From positions 1 through 64,000 of the forward strand of contig CAYXAP010000003.1 in the NCBI GenBank assembly GCA_964462035.1: a stretch of 64,000 bases of DNA. The letters run 5' to 3'. The stretch comes from UBA1660 sp964462035. Its GTDB lineage: Bacteria; Myxococcota_A; Polyangia; Polyangiales; Houyiibacteriaceae. The position numbers and the translations under genes are program-made. Shown here piece by piece: positions 1 to 8,456 of the stretch (position 1 is the first letter of the stretch; the number at the start of each line of letters is the position of its first letter). The notes under the pieces are model-generated. The model searched no databases, was not told the origin of the DNA, and saw only the letters and a program-made list of their open reading frames with translations.

Positions 1-52
1 GCTGAAGGTCTCGCGGCGGAGCCGCTCGGTGCGTCCTCGGGCTTCGGGCCCT

Positions 53-667
53 CTAGCTCGGGGCGACCCACTCGACGACGCGCTCGGTGAGCTCGTCGAG
101 CAGGGTGTCTGGGCAGACGTCGTCGGGTGGGTCGAGGACCAGGCGCGTGAGCGTGGCGTCGACCAGCGTGACGACGAGGAACGAGACCTCGTTCTCGCGG
201 TCCTGTCGCACCTGGTCACCGGCCATACGGTAGGCGGTGCGCGCCAGCGCCAGGTGGCGCGCCCAGGCTTGGCGGCGGTGCGGCTCGCGGAGCTCGAGCG
301 GCACGTCCGAGTCGATGGCTCGCAGCAGCGCCTCGCGCGATCGCATCGCGCCCAGCAAGGCCTCGAGCCAGCGACGGATGGCCGCGTCGATCGGTGCACC
401 TTCCAGCGCGGGGAGCGGGCGCGCGGCGTCCTCGCTGAAGCCCTGCGCGGCGCGACGGACGACCTCGTAGACCACCGCCTCCTTGTCCCCGAAGTACTCG
501 TAGAGGGAGCCGATGGACACGCCGGCGGTCTCGGCCACGTGGTTCGTGGTCACGCCCGCGTAGCCGCGCTCCACCAAAAGCCGAGCACCCGCTTCGACGA
601 TGGCGTCGAAGGTCGCCTTCGAGCGCGCCTGCTTGGGCACCTTCTTGGGTTCGTAATCACTGCGCAT
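53..667 (-). CDS. TetR/AcrR family transcriptional regulator
   Basis: About 204 residues. The N-terminal helix-turn-helix is typical of TetR: a helix reading ATFDAIVEAGARLLVERGY, then TTNHVAETAGVSIGSLYEYF with the usual YEYFGDKE end. The remainder is a helical ligand-binding domain that names no effector. I chose the ATG at 667 because the longer reading from 706 adds only a basic, unconserved stretch. The gene is divergent from the DUF2236 oxygenase gene that starts at 751, with a palindrome between them, so the likely role is repression of itself and that gene. The effector is unknown. Confidence 0.9.
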   Translation of the reverse strand: MRSDYEPKKVPKQARSKATFDAIVEAGARLLVERGYAGVTTNHVAETAGVSIGSLYEYFGDKEAVVYEVVRRAAQGFSEDAARPLPALEGAPIDAAIRRWLEALLGAMRSREALLRAIDSDVPLELREPHRRQAWARHLALARTAYRMAGDQVRQDRENEVSFLVVTLVDATLTRLVLDPPDDVCPDTLLDELTERVVEWVAPS

Positions 668-718
668 TTCGTGCTCTCGGGTCCAACGCCGAGGCCCGGT
701 TCCCACGAATCCGAGTAA

Positions 719-739
719 AACCGAGCGATTGCTCAGGTT
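719..739. promoter_or_regulatory. Candidate TetR operator between divergent genes
   Basis: An inverted repeat lies in the gap between the TetR gene and the oxygenase gene. The left arm is AACCGAGC (719-726), the centre is GATT, and the right arm is GCTC-A-GGTT (731-739), with one extra A. Size, symmetry and position fit a TetR dimer site. Binding is inferred. Confidence 0.5.
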
Positions 740-750
740 AGCATGAGCCC

Positions 751-2016
751 ATGAACGACACGAGCTTCGCCCCGACTCGCTGGCAAGGTCACCGCCTGCG
801 GCGAGAGGACCGGCCCTACCGCACGTTGAGCCGCTGGCTGAAGATCGACATCCAGCCTGGCGATCCCGACGTCGTCGCGCTCCGCGAGGGCCTCACCCGT
901 GGCGATCCCGTGGCCGATGCCTTCGTCGAGTGGGCAGCGGGCGAGCCGCGCCGGGCGCGCGAGCTCTTCGATCGGGTGGTCGAGCGGGGTCTCGTCGCCG
1001 CGCCAGACGCCCCGGAACCGCTGGTCCGCTGGTTCGCGCCCCTGGAGAACGAGCCGGAGTGGCTCGACCACGACGCGCTCCGGCTCGCCCAGCGAGTGAT
1101 GCACCGGGGTGGGGCGGCGGCCGGCACGATCCTCACCGCCATGGCGCTGATGGGTGGCTACCGGAGCAGCGCGGCCGTCAAACCGCTCGCGATGACAGGC
1201 GCCCTCGACAAGATGGTCGTGCGACGGATCGCCGAGACCTCGCGCTTCGTGCTCGACGTGATCGAGTCCGATGGGCTCGGCCGCTTCTCACCGGGCGTGA
1301 AGAGCGCCTGCCGCGTGCGGCTGATGCACGCGATGGTGCGGCGGAGTCTGAAGAAGCGGGAGGACTGGGACTTCGAGGCGTGGGGCATGCCCATCAATCA
1401 GACGGACATGGCCGCGACGCAGCTCGAGTTCTCCGCCATCTATCTGACCGGGCTCATGGTGCTGGGCTTCCGATTCACGCCCGAAGAGCGCGACGCGGTC
1501 ATGCACCTCTGGCGCTACATCGGCGTCATCATGGGTGCCGACGACGCGCTCCTCGCCCACGACTACCGCTCGGGTGTGCGCCAGATGCTGATCCACGGCC
1601 TGACCAACCCGCACGCCGACGAGGACAGCCGGGCGCTCGCCAAGGCGCTCCACGAGCTGCCCGAACGGCTCGCCGAGGGGCCCGCGCAGCGGATGCTCGC
1701 GCGGATGCTGATGCGCTACCGCGTCTGCGTCTCGCGCATGACGCTCGGCGACGAGGCCGTGGACGACATCGGTCTACCGCGTGCGCCGGAGCATCGACTG
1801 CTCTGGGTGCTGAGCGCCGTGCGCTTCGGCCTGGAGACCGTGCGCACCCATCTCCCCGGCGCGACGCCCCTCGCCGAGTGGCGCGGGCTAGGCCTTCAGC
1901 GACGGGTCATCAGCGAGCTCGGCGGCGGAGAGCCCGTGCGCTACGTGCCCTACGCCGATCGGAAGGCCAAGGGCCGGATGCCGCTCAGAGCTGGACGAGC
2001 GTCGCACCCCAGTTGA
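751..2016 (+). CDS. DUF2236 (mpaB/rubber oxygenase-like) protein
   Basis: 421 residues. The region about 185-270 carries the family signature blocks: CRVRLMHAMVR, WGMPINQTDMAATQLEFS and WRYIGVIMGADD. DUF2236 includes latex-clearing protein and the fungal mpaB oxygenase, which are b-type haem enzymes acting on isoprenoid chains; the substrate here cannot be read from sequence. There is no obvious signal peptide. The ATG at 751 has only a weak ribosome site (CAGG, 13 bases upstream). The gene is divergent from a TetR regulator and its last 32 bases overlap the end of the opposing KASIII-like gene. Confidence 0.8.
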   Translation: MNDTSFAPTRWQGHRLRREDRPYRTLSRWLKIDIQPGDPDVVALREGLTRGDPVADAFVEWAAGEPRRARELFDRVVERGLVAAPDAPEPLVRWFAPLENEPEWLDHDALRLAQRVMHRGGAAAGTILTAMALMGGYRSSAAVKPLAMTGALDKMVVRRIAETSRFVLDVIESDGLGRFSPGVKSACRVRLMHAMVRRSLKKREDWDFEAWGMPINQTDMAATQLEFSAIYLTGLMVLGFRFTPEERDAVMHLWRYIGVIMGADDALLAHDYRSGVRQMLIHGLTNPHADEDSRALAKALHELPERLAEGPAQRMLARMLMRYRVCVSRMTLGDEAVDDIGLPRAPEHRLLWVLSAVRFGLETVRTHLPGATPLAEWRGLGLQRRVISELGGGEPVRYVPYADRKAKGRMPLRAGRASHPS

Positions 2017-3037
2017 GGCCGGAGCCGAGGGCGAGGAAGCAGCAGAGGTCGCCCTCCTTCACCTTCCCGTCGCGCCGGAGCTCGTCGAGCAGGATGCCGA
2101 TGGTCGCGGCGGACGTGTTGCCGTACTTCGCGATGTTGGAGGGCACCTTTTCGGGCGGGAGCTTGAGCGCTTTGGCCACCGCGCCGTTGATCCGGTCGTT
2201 CGCCTGGTGGGCGATGAACCAGTCCACGTCGTCGAGGGTGACCTCGCATCGTTCGCAGATGGTGCGCACCGAGCGGCTGAGCTCGGTGACCGCGACCTTG
2301 AAGAGGTCCCGGCCCTGCATGCGGGGGATGTGCTCCTCCCGCTCATACATCTCGGGCGTGAAGTAGGGGCGGCTCCGGAAGCCGCCGGAGGCGATGTAGA
2401 TGCGGTCGTAGAGCCGTCCGTCGGTGTGCAGGTCGGCGCCTAGGAAGCCTTTGCCCTCGCCGCCGTCGCGCAGGACCATCGCCGCCGCGCCGTCGCCGAA
2501 GAGCACGGCGAGCCCTCGGTGCCGCGTGCCTCGGTCGAAGGCCTCTTCGCTGACCTCGCGGTCGGACTCGCCGCTGAGCACGTCCCAGTCCTCCCAGGGC
2601 ATGAAGCCGGCGTGGGCGTCGGCACCGACGAGGAGGACGGTCTTGGCCGCCCCGCTGACCACCAGGCCGTTGGCGACCTGGAGCCCATAGGGCATGGCGG
2701 CGCACTGCTGGCGGATGTCGAGCGCCGGCACCCGGGGGATGCCGAGCTTGGCGCCGAGCAGGCCCCCGGAGCCCGGGAAGATGAACTCCGGAGTCATGGT
2801 CGCGAAGACGATGAAGTCGATCTCTTCCGGCTCGATGCCGGCGTCCGCGATGGCCTTCTGGCAGGCCTTCAGCGCGAGGTCGCTGACCCCCTCGCCCTCT
2901 TCGACGAAGTGACGCTGACGGATGCCCGTTCGGGGGTAGATCCACTCGTCGCTGGTCTCCATCACCTTCGAGAGCTGGTCGTTGGTGACGGGGACTCCAG
3001 GCACGTAGCGGCCGGTACCGATGATGGTGATGCCCAT
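1985..3037 (-). CDS. Beta-ketoacyl-ACP synthase III-like (FabH/thiolase fold)
   Basis: 350 residues. The KASIII triad is visible: Cys112 in RQQCAAM, His277 in HQAND and Asn307 in KYGNTSAAT. The glycine-rich FGDGAAAMVL block precedes the second half. Family members condense acyl-CoA or acyl-ACP with a malonyl or second acyl group. A stretch near residues 143-175 (MPWEDWDVLSGESDR and following) is longer than in E. coli FabH, so this may be a specialised paralogue and not the housekeeping initiator. I used the ATG at 3037, which starts the usual MGITIIGTGRYVP; 13 more codons are open upstream. No other fatty-acid gene is adjacent. Confidence 0.88.
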   Translation of the reverse strand: MGITIIGTGRYVPGVPVTNDQLSKVMETSDEWIYPRTGIRQRHFVEEGEGVSDLALKACQKAIADAGIEPEEIDFIVFATMTPEFIFPGSGGLLGAKLGIPRVPALDIRQQCAAMPYGLQVANGLVVSGAAKTVLLVGADAHAGFMPWEDWDVLSGESDREVSEEAFDRGTRHRGLAVLFGDGAAAMVLRDGGEGKGFLGADLHTDGRLYDRIYIASGGFRSRPYFTPEMYEREEHIPRMQGRDLFKVAVTELSRSVRTICERCEVTLDDVDWFIAHQANDRINGAVAKALKLPPEKVPSNIAKYGNTSAATIGILLDELRRDGKVKEGDLCCFLALGSGLNWGATLVQL

Positions 3038-3201
3038 GAGGGGAGAGCCCCTACCAGAAGCGGCTGCGGGAGTCACTGGACGTGCTCACGGGTGGAATGG
3101 GCTGGAGGGCCGGGCCGTTGCTGAATCGTGCAGCGTTGTCACCAGTCCGCGGTGGTCTTAGTGTGGCTGGGCGGCCTCGCCCGAGGCTCGGTGGAGGTCT
3201 C

Positions 3202-4089
3202 TTGAGCGAGTTCAGCTTCAATAAGTACATCGAGAAGCGAGAGAGCGGCGCCCTCGGCGGCATCGAGGAAGCCGACCGCTACGCCTTCGGTCCCGACCTC
3301 AAGATGCTGCGGGGGTTCAAAAACTTCCGGCCGCTCGAGCTGGTGGTCGCCTCGCTGGTACGAGGACAGAAGCACCTCATCCAGCACAAGTACATCGGGC
3401 GCGCGCTCAAGGTCGGTCCGAAGCAGCTCCCGCGGATCCACACGATCGCCAAGGAGTGCGCCGAGACGCTGGGCATCGCGATGCCGGCGATCTACCTGAC
3501 CAACAATCCGGTGATGAACGCCTTCACCTTTGGGACCCAGGACGACTCCTTCATCGTCGTCCACTCCCAGCTGGTGGACCACTTCTCCGACGCCGAGCTG
3601 CGCTTCGTGATCGGCCACGAGATGGGCCACATCCAGAACAAGCACGTGGTCTATCTGACGACCATGATGCTGCTCAGCCAGCTCCCGGCGATCCTCAAGC
3701 CGCTGCAGCCGGTGGTCACCGCCGCGCTCCGCACCTGGTCGCGCCGGGCCGAGCTCACCTGCGACCGCGCGGGGATGCTCTGCTGCCGGGACCTCGAGGT
3801 CGCCGAGCGGACCTTCGTGAAGATGGCCTCCGGCTCGACCAAGCACTACGCCGACATCGACATCGAGGCCTACATGGACCAGCTCGAGGAGAGCCAGAAG
3901 GGCGTTGGCCGCTTCACCGAGGTCTTCGACTCACACCCGCTCCTGCCCAAGCGGGTCGCCGCGGCCCGCATCTTCGCCGAGAGCGCCTACTACCGGAAGG
4001 CCGTCGGGCTCGGGGACGATGGGCTGGACATGAAGACGGTCGACGAACGGACCACCGAGATCGTAAAGATCGCCGGCGCCCGCCGCTGA
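3202..4089 (+). CDS. M48 family zinc metallopeptidase
   Basis: 295 residues from a TTG start at 3202, chosen because GGAGG lies at 3193-3197 and the upstream reading is low-complexity. The zinc site is HEMGH (139-143), with the probable third ligand Glu184 in RRAELTCDRAG, the M48 arrangement. Hydrophobic segments around 150-175 could be membrane-associated, but there is no signal peptide. Known M48 enzymes degrade misfolded membrane proteins or process peptides. The gene sits 19 bases before a dynamin-like GTPase on the same strand, which suggests co-expression and a joint role in membrane maintenance (inferred). Confidence 0.88.
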   Translation: MSEFSFNKYIEKRESGALGGIEEADRYAFGPDLKMLRGFKNFRPLELVVASLVRGQKHLIQHKYIGRALKVGPKQLPRIHTIAKECAETLGIAMPAIYLTNNPVMNAFTFGTQDDSFIVVHSQLVDHFSDAELRFVIGHEMGHIQNKHVVYLTTMMLLSQLPAILKPLQPVVTAALRTWSRRAELTCDRAGMLCCRDLEVAERTFVKMASGSTKHYADIDIEAYMDQLEESQKGVGRFTEVFDSHPLLPKRVAAARIFAESAYYRKAVGLGDDGLDMKTVDERTTEIVKIAGARR

Positions 4090-4108
4090 GGCGCACGAAG
4101 GGAACACG

Positions 4109-5902
4109 ATGAGCGAGAACGCCTACGGAGATCTCAAGAAGGAGGCGCTGCGCAGCCTTCGGGACGTGGCCGCCCTGGCCGACGAAGCCGGCGCCAAGTC
4201 GCTGGCGCGCAAGCTCCGCGACGATCGCATCCCGCGCCTGCGGGACGAGCGCTTCCACCTAGTGGTCCTCGGCGAGTTCAACCACGGCAAGACGACCTTC
4301 GTGAACGCGCTCCTCGGCGCGCCGCTGCTGCCGATGGGTGTGACGCCGACGACCGCCGTGATCCACCACGTGGCCCACGGCGTCGACAAGAAGGCCAAGG
4401 CGATCGGCGAGGGCACCGAGAAGGAGCTCGCCATCGCCGACCTCGAGCAGTACGAGGTCGGCGGCTCGGCGGCGGCCGACGCGGTCAAGCACCTCGACGT
4501 GCTCTATCCGGCGCCCTTCCTCGAGGAGGGCGTGGTCCTGGTCGACACGCCGGGCGTCAACGACATCAACGAGGCGCGTGCCGAGATCACCTACGGCTAC
4601 ATTCCGCGCAGCGACGCCATCCTCTTCCTGCTCGACGCCGGGCAGATCCTGAAGGAGTCGGAGCGCTCCTTCGTGGCGAGCAAGCTGCTCGCCCAGTCGC
4701 GCGACAAGGTCATCTTCGTCGTGAACAAGATGGATATCCTCGACGAGGAAGAGCGCGAGGAGGCCCTCGCCTACGCCCGCCTCAACCTCGGCAAGCTGAT
4801 GGACGACCCCATCGTCTTCGGCGTGAGCGCGGAACAGGCCCTCGAGGGTGACCGCTCGACCAGCGGCATGGACGCGCTGACCGACCACTTGCAGACCTTC
4901 CTGCGCGACGAGCGCGGCCGGGTGCTCCTCGACAACGCGCTCGGTGACGGCATCCGCACCGCTGCGACGCTCAAGACGGGCATCGAGGTGCAGAAGCGTG
5001 CGCTCGCGATGGACCAGTCGGAGCTCGACCGCCGGCTCAAGACTCTCGAGGAGGACCTCGAGCAGAGCGCCGAGCGGATGGCCGAGCGCAAGGCGCGCAT
5101 CAAGGAGTCGGTGAGCGCGGTGAAGGCCGTGGTCCGCGCCGACGTCGAGGGCTTCGCCCGCCGCTTCGCCGACCAGCTCCCGGGCGAGATCGATCAGAGC
5201 GACGCCAAGGATCTGCGCAAGCACCTGGCCGGCTTCATCGAAGAGAAGTTCAAGGACCTCGCCGAGCAGCAGGCGGAGGCCATCGCGGTCAGGCTCGAGA
5301 AGGTCGCCGAAGAGGCCATCGCCTTCGTGACCGAGGACGCGAGCGCGCGGGCGGAGCATCTGCGCGCCGTGCTCGGCGACGACGCCACCGAGCTCGATCT
5401 GGACGTGAACACCTTCGCGTACGACGTCGGTGTGTTCGCGGTCGGCGCTTTCGGCGTGACGCTGATGGTCCTTTCGAACGTGCTCGTCGGCGGCGCGCTG
5501 GCGCTCGCGGCGCCGGTGCTCGCGCTGGTCTTCCGAGGCCGAGCCGACAAGCAGGTGAAGGAGCGCGCCAAGGAAGAGGCGCCGAAGCTCGTACTCGAGG
5601 CGGCCAACAAGATGGCCGACGCCTTCGACGAGCGGATCGACGAGTTCGGTGTGCGGCTCGTCGAATTCGTCACCCGCGCGAACGAGGAGATGACCCGCAG
5701 CATCGCCGAGCTCGTCCGGATGGCGCGTGAGGCGAAGGGCCAGGGCGCCCAGGCGCAAACGAAGCTCGAGGGCGACGTGGGCATGACCCTCGTGCGGCTC
5801 ATCGAGGTCGAGGGCCGGATGCAGACCATGCGCACCGGACTCTGGAGCGAGGGCGACGACCCTGCGCCCGGCGGCAACGGCGCCGATCCCGCCGAGGCCT
5901 GA
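4109..5902 (+). CDS. Bacterial dynamin-like GTPase
   Basis: 597 residues. The GTPase motifs are complete: P-loop GEFNHGKTT (55-63), switch threonines in GVTPTTAV, G3 DTPGVND (146-152) and G4 NKMD (206-209). Long charged coiled-coil segments follow (about 275-345). A paired hydrophobic hairpin lies near 440-480, and the C-terminal helical region ends in a PGGNGADPAEA tail. This matches bacterial dynamin-like proteins that remodel or protect the inner membrane. A ribosome site (GAAGG) precedes the ATG. It is probably cotranscribed with the M48 protease gene. Confidence 0.88.
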   Translation: MSENAYGDLKKEALRSLRDVAALADEAGAKSLARKLRDDRIPRLRDERFHLVVLGEFNHGKTTFVNALLGAPLLPMGVTPTTAVIHHVAHGVDKKAKAIGEGTEKELAIADLEQYEVGGSAAADAVKHLDVLYPAPFLEEGVVLVDTPGVNDINEARAEITYGYIPRSDAILFLLDAGQILKESERSFVASKLLAQSRDKVIFVVNKMDILDEEEREEALAYARLNLGKLMDDPIVFGVSAEQALEGDRSTSGMDALTDHLQTFLRDERGRVLLDNALGDGIRTAATLKTGIEVQKRALAMDQSELDRRLKTLEEDLEQSAERMAERKARIKESVSAVKAVVRADVEGFARRFADQLPGEIDQSDAKDLRKHLAGFIEEKFKDLAEQQAEAIAVRLEKVAEEAIAFVTEDASARAEHLRAVLGDDATELDLDVNTFAYDVGVFAVGAFGVTLMVLSNVLVGGALALAAPVLALVFRGRADKQVKERAKEEAPKLVLEAANKMADAFDERIDEFGVRLVEFVTRANEEMTRSIAELVRMAREAKGQGAQAQTKLEGDVGMTLVRLIEVEGRMQTMRTGLWSEGDDPAPGGNGADPAEA

Positions 5903-5997
5903 GTTCTCACTGCATTCCTCCAGTCTCTCTGAGATCGAGGCGAATCCGCGACGACGCCGTTGTTGCGGCGGCGCGTCGCACCGACGAAGCTGTGGGG

Positions 5998-6798
5998 ATG
6001 CGCACACCCTCGACCTTCGTCATCGCTTCCCTGCTCGCCCTCGGCGCCTGTGACTGCGACGGCGAGCTGAGTCTCGGTCGCGATGGTGGCGGTGGCGGGG
6101 ATGAGGACATGGGCCCGGGGGGCCGCGACCTCGGTCCGCCCCGAGACTTCGGTCCGCCGCGCGACTTCGGTCTGCCCGACACCTGCGACGACCTGCAGGC
6201 GACGATCCGCGACTTTCGCTCGGACCACCCCGACTTCCAGGCGTTCACCGGTAGCGGGGCGACGACCGGGCTGGTCGAGGCGATGCTCGGCGCCGACGGC
6301 AAGCCAGTGCACGCGGCCGACGGACCGACCAGTCAGACCACGGGGCCGGACAACTTCGACCAGTGGTACAACGACGTCGACGGCGTGAACATGGCCTTCA
6401 GCATCGGCCTCCCGCTGATGGAGACCTCACCGGGCGTCTTCGTCTACGACGACTCGAGCTTCTTCCCGCTCGACGGGATGGGCTTTGCGGAAGAGTTCGA
6501 GGGCCACAACTTCCACTTCACCACCGAGATCCACGCGACCTTCGAGTACCGCGGGGGCGAGACCTTCACGTTCCGCGGCGACGACGATGTCTGGGTCTTC
6601 GTGAACGGGCGCCTCGCGCTGGACCTCGGGGGCCTGCACCCGGTCGTCGAGGGCACCATCGACTTCGACGGGCAGGCAGCCGCGCTCGGCATCGAGACGG
6701 GCAACCGCTACGACTTCGACGTCTTCCACGCCGAGCGGCGAACGAGCGAGAGCAACTTCCGGATCGAGACTTCGATCGAGTGCTTCATCCTTCGGTGA
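5998..6798 (+). CDS. Lipoprotein with fibro-slime domain
   Basis: 266 residues from ATG 5998; a GTG two codons earlier is also open. The lipobox ALGAC places the acylated Cys at 18. An Asp/Gly linker with three PRDFG-type repeats follows. From about residue 60 the protein matches the fibro-slime domain known from Dictyostelium and myxobacterial surface proteins, best seen in TFRGDDDVWVFVNGRLALD and the closing DVFHAERRTSESNF. Likely surface-exposed, perhaps matrix or adhesion related. Its 3' end overlaps the convergent TetR gene by 14 bases. Confidence 0.85.
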   Translation: MRTPSTFVIASLLALGACDCDGELSLGRDGGGGGDEDMGPGGRDLGPPRDFGPPRDFGLPDTCDDLQATIRDFRSDHPDFQAFTGSGATTGLVEAMLGADGKPVHAADGPTSQTTGPDNFDQWYNDVDGVNMAFSIGLPLMETSPGVFVYDDSSFFPLDGMGFAEEFEGHNFHFTTEIHATFEYRGGETFTFRGDDDVWVFVNGRLALDLGGLHPVVEGTIDFDGQAAALGIETGNRYDFDVFHAERRTSESNFRIETSIECFILR

Positions 6799-7480
6799 CT
6801 GGCTCGGGGAGCGGCGGCATCAGTCCGTTCTCGTCCAGCAGCGCCCGAAGCCGATCGAGCAGCCCCGCGCCCATGGGAGTGGCGGCGAGCTGGAGGAGCG
6901 GGACCGCCATGGTGAGCGCCCGACTGACGAGCGCCTTGGTTCGCTTCTGACCCCGCGAGTCGTCGTGCACCAAGCGGAGCATCATGCCGAGGTGGGCCGT
7001 CCAGAGCAGGAAGGCCATCGTCCGGCGGCTGTCGGCGGTGGTCGAGAGCGGCTCGAGGGCGGCCTCGAAGAGGGCGACGCTCCGCTGCAGGAAGTCGCGG
7101 CCTTCGACGCTGAACGCGGAGAGCTCGTTGCCCGGCTGCATGAGCGTGGCGCCGATGGCGCCGAGGAGCTGCCGGTCGCGACGAACCAGCTCGAGCTTCG
7201 TCTCGAAGACCAGGGTGAGCCGTTCGAGCAGCCCGTCGGTCTTCGGGAGCTTCTTCCGGACGCGCTCTTCGTGCGCGTCCTGCACCTCCTCGTAGTAGGC
7301 GAAGACGATCGCCACCTTCGACGGGAAGTAGTGGTAGGCGCTGCCCAGCGAGATGCCGGCGCTCTTGGCGATGTCGCGCATCGTCGTCGCGTCGAAGCCC
7401 TTCTCGCGGAAGAGCGTCAGCGCGGTGTCGTAGATGAGCGCCCGCTTTCGTTCGCCGTCGGCTCGCAAGGCCCCTCGCAT
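6785..7480 (-). CDS. TetR/AcrR family transcriptional regulator
   Basis: 231 residues from the ATG at 7480; the 62 codons open upstream are shadow reading of the next gene. The DNA-binding helices read LIYDTALTLFREKGFDATT and MRDIAKSAGISLGSAYHYF. The ligand domain is helical with no recognised effector. It is the third gene of a minus-strand set (membrane protein 8294, DCC protein 7890, this gene), 8 bases after the DCC stop. Two palindromes in front of the operon (8310-8337) are natural targets for this regulator (inferred). Confidence 0.88.
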   Translation of the reverse strand: MRGALRADGERKRALIYDTALTLFREKGFDATTMRDIAKSAGISLGSAYHYFPSKVAIVFAYYEEVQDAHEERVRKKLPKTDGLLERLTLVFETKLELVRRDRQLLGAIGATLMQPGNELSAFSVEGRDFLQRSVALFEAALEPLSTTADSRRTMAFLLWTAHLGMMLRLVHDDSRGQKRTKALVSRALTMAVPLLQLAATPMGAGLLDRLRALLDENGLMPPLPEPVTEG

Positions 7481-7488
7481 ACCATGGT

Positions 7489-7890
7489 TCAACGGTAGGC
7501 CGCCCTCGGCGGACGCGCGCAGGCGCCCTCGCAGCGCCTGCCGGCGACCAGGAGCGAGAGCCAGCCGCGGCTGGCGCTCAGCGCGTCGAAGGCGCGGGCG
7601 GCAATCCCCGAGAGCCAGGGATGGGTCAGCGCGAACGCCCATCCGCGGAAGGCCCGCAGGGCCCACAGACAGACGACGAAGGCCGCAGCTCCCATCCAGA
7701 AGCGGCCGGTCTCGTCGGCGACCACGAGGTGAGCGCCGAGGCCCGTCAGCGGCCCGCAGCGGGTGGCCGCCTCCGCCGAGTCCGCGGGGACCAAGCGGAG
7801 GGGCACATGGGCTGGCTCCTTCGCGAGCCAGTCACGACAGTGCACGCAAAACGGGCAGTGCGCGTCGTAGAAGACCGTCAGCTCGTTCAC
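7489..7890 (-). CDS. DCC family thiol-disulfide oxidoreductase (DUF393)
   Basis: 133 residues. The N-terminus carries the DxxCPxC signature, YDAHCPFC, with Cys12 and Cys15, followed by a thioredoxin-like fold and a hydrophobic segment near 75-90. DCC proteins are presumed redox proteins with poorly known partners. The start is a GTG sharing a 4-base GTGA overlap with the stop of the upstream membrane-protein gene, so translation is probably coupled. Confidence 0.85.
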   Translation of the reverse strand: MNELTVFYDAHCPFCVHCRDWLAKEPAHVPLRLVPADSAEAATRCGPLTGLGAHLVVADETGRFWMGAAAFVVCLWALRAFRGWAFALTHPWLSGIAARAFDALSASRGWLSLLVAGRRCEGACARPPRAAYR

Positions 7891-8294
7891 GCGGCCTGCC
7901 CCTGCAGGTAGCCGTGCTCGCGAACGGGCGGCGGCATGTCCGCCAGACGCGCGCGGCGACGCATACGGTGGAAGAAGAAGAGATTCACGAAGTGCATCAC
8001 TGCGAGGCTGAGCAGCAGGGTGCCCAGCTTGGACGCGAGGGTCTCGATCGCGGTGACGGCGTCGTGCGCGTAGCCGCCGCGGAGCATGAAGAGCGCGTAG
8101 CCGAAGTTCACCAGGTAGAAGCCGACCACCAGCAGCTGGTTCACGGCCTTGGCCAGCTCCGGGCTGTCGGAGAAGACGTCCGCGAGCAGCACCTCGCCGT
8201 GCCGGAAGAGCACCCGGGCGAGGACGATGGTCAGCACGAGGCTGGCGACGGCGTAGACGCCGTAGACGACGGGAAGAAGGGACGGGGTATCCAT
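7887..8294 (-). CDS. Small multi-pass membrane protein, unknown function
   Basis: 135 residues from the ATG at 8294, with AGGAG about 7 bases upstream. There are roughly three hydrophobic helices: VVYGVYAVASLVLTIVLA, a second around LLVVGFYLVNFGYALFML, and LASKLGTLLLSLAVMHFV running into NLFFFHRMRRRARL. A basic tail follows. I do not recognise the family. It leads the operon with the DCC and TetR genes and has operator-like palindromes just upstream, so its product is probably the regulated output of that TetR. Confidence 0.75.
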   Translation of the reverse strand: MDTPSLLPVVYGVYAVASLVLTIVLARVLFRHGEVLLADVFSDSPELAKAVNQLLVVGFYLVNFGYALFMLRGGYAHDAVTAIETLASKLGTLLLSLAVMHFVNLFFFHRMRRRARLADMPPPVREHGYLQGQAA

Positions 8295-8309
8295 GACTGA
8301 CTCCTGACT

Positions 8310-8337
8310 TTGAACGAGTTCAATTTCGAACGCGTTC
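8310..8337. promoter_or_regulatory. Tandem TetR-type palindromes upstream of operon
   Basis: Two adjacent symmetric sites lie 16-43 bases before the ATG at 8294. TTGAACGAGTTCAA (8310-8323) has 6-base arms around GA. GAACGCGTTC (8328-8337) is perfectly palindromic. Both share the GAAC-N2-GTTC core. Their place over the operon's probable promoter and the TetR gene inside the operon suggest autoregulation; this is inferred. Confidence 0.55.
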
Positions 8338-8395
8338 AAAGTCTTGGGCCGCACCGGCCCGAGCGCAAGTCGAAAAGCGCACGAGACGACGGAAA

Positions 8396-8437
8396 GACGA
8401 ACCCCGTCCCCGAATGGCATCGGGGACGGGGTTCGTC
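8396..8437 (-). terminator. Strong intrinsic-type hairpin after lysA
   Basis: A perfect 18-base-pair inverted repeat (8396-8413 with 8420-8437) flanks a 6-base loop. On the minus strand it is followed by TTTCC. It lies 20 bases past the lysA stop and before the next minus-strand operon, so it fits a terminator for the lysA transcript. Confidence 0.75.
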
Positions 8438-8456
8438 GTTTCGTCTCTTGCGGGGG

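Noticed and set aside
4259..6007. 582-codon minus-strand ORF across the dynamin gene
   Set aside because: It is the antisense of a clear GTPase gene; composition is codon-bias shadow with no motifs.
8396..8437. Riboswitch or attenuator for the operon at 8294
   Set aside because: The hairpin is a simple perfect stem just past lysA with a T-run on the minus strand; a terminator explains it.
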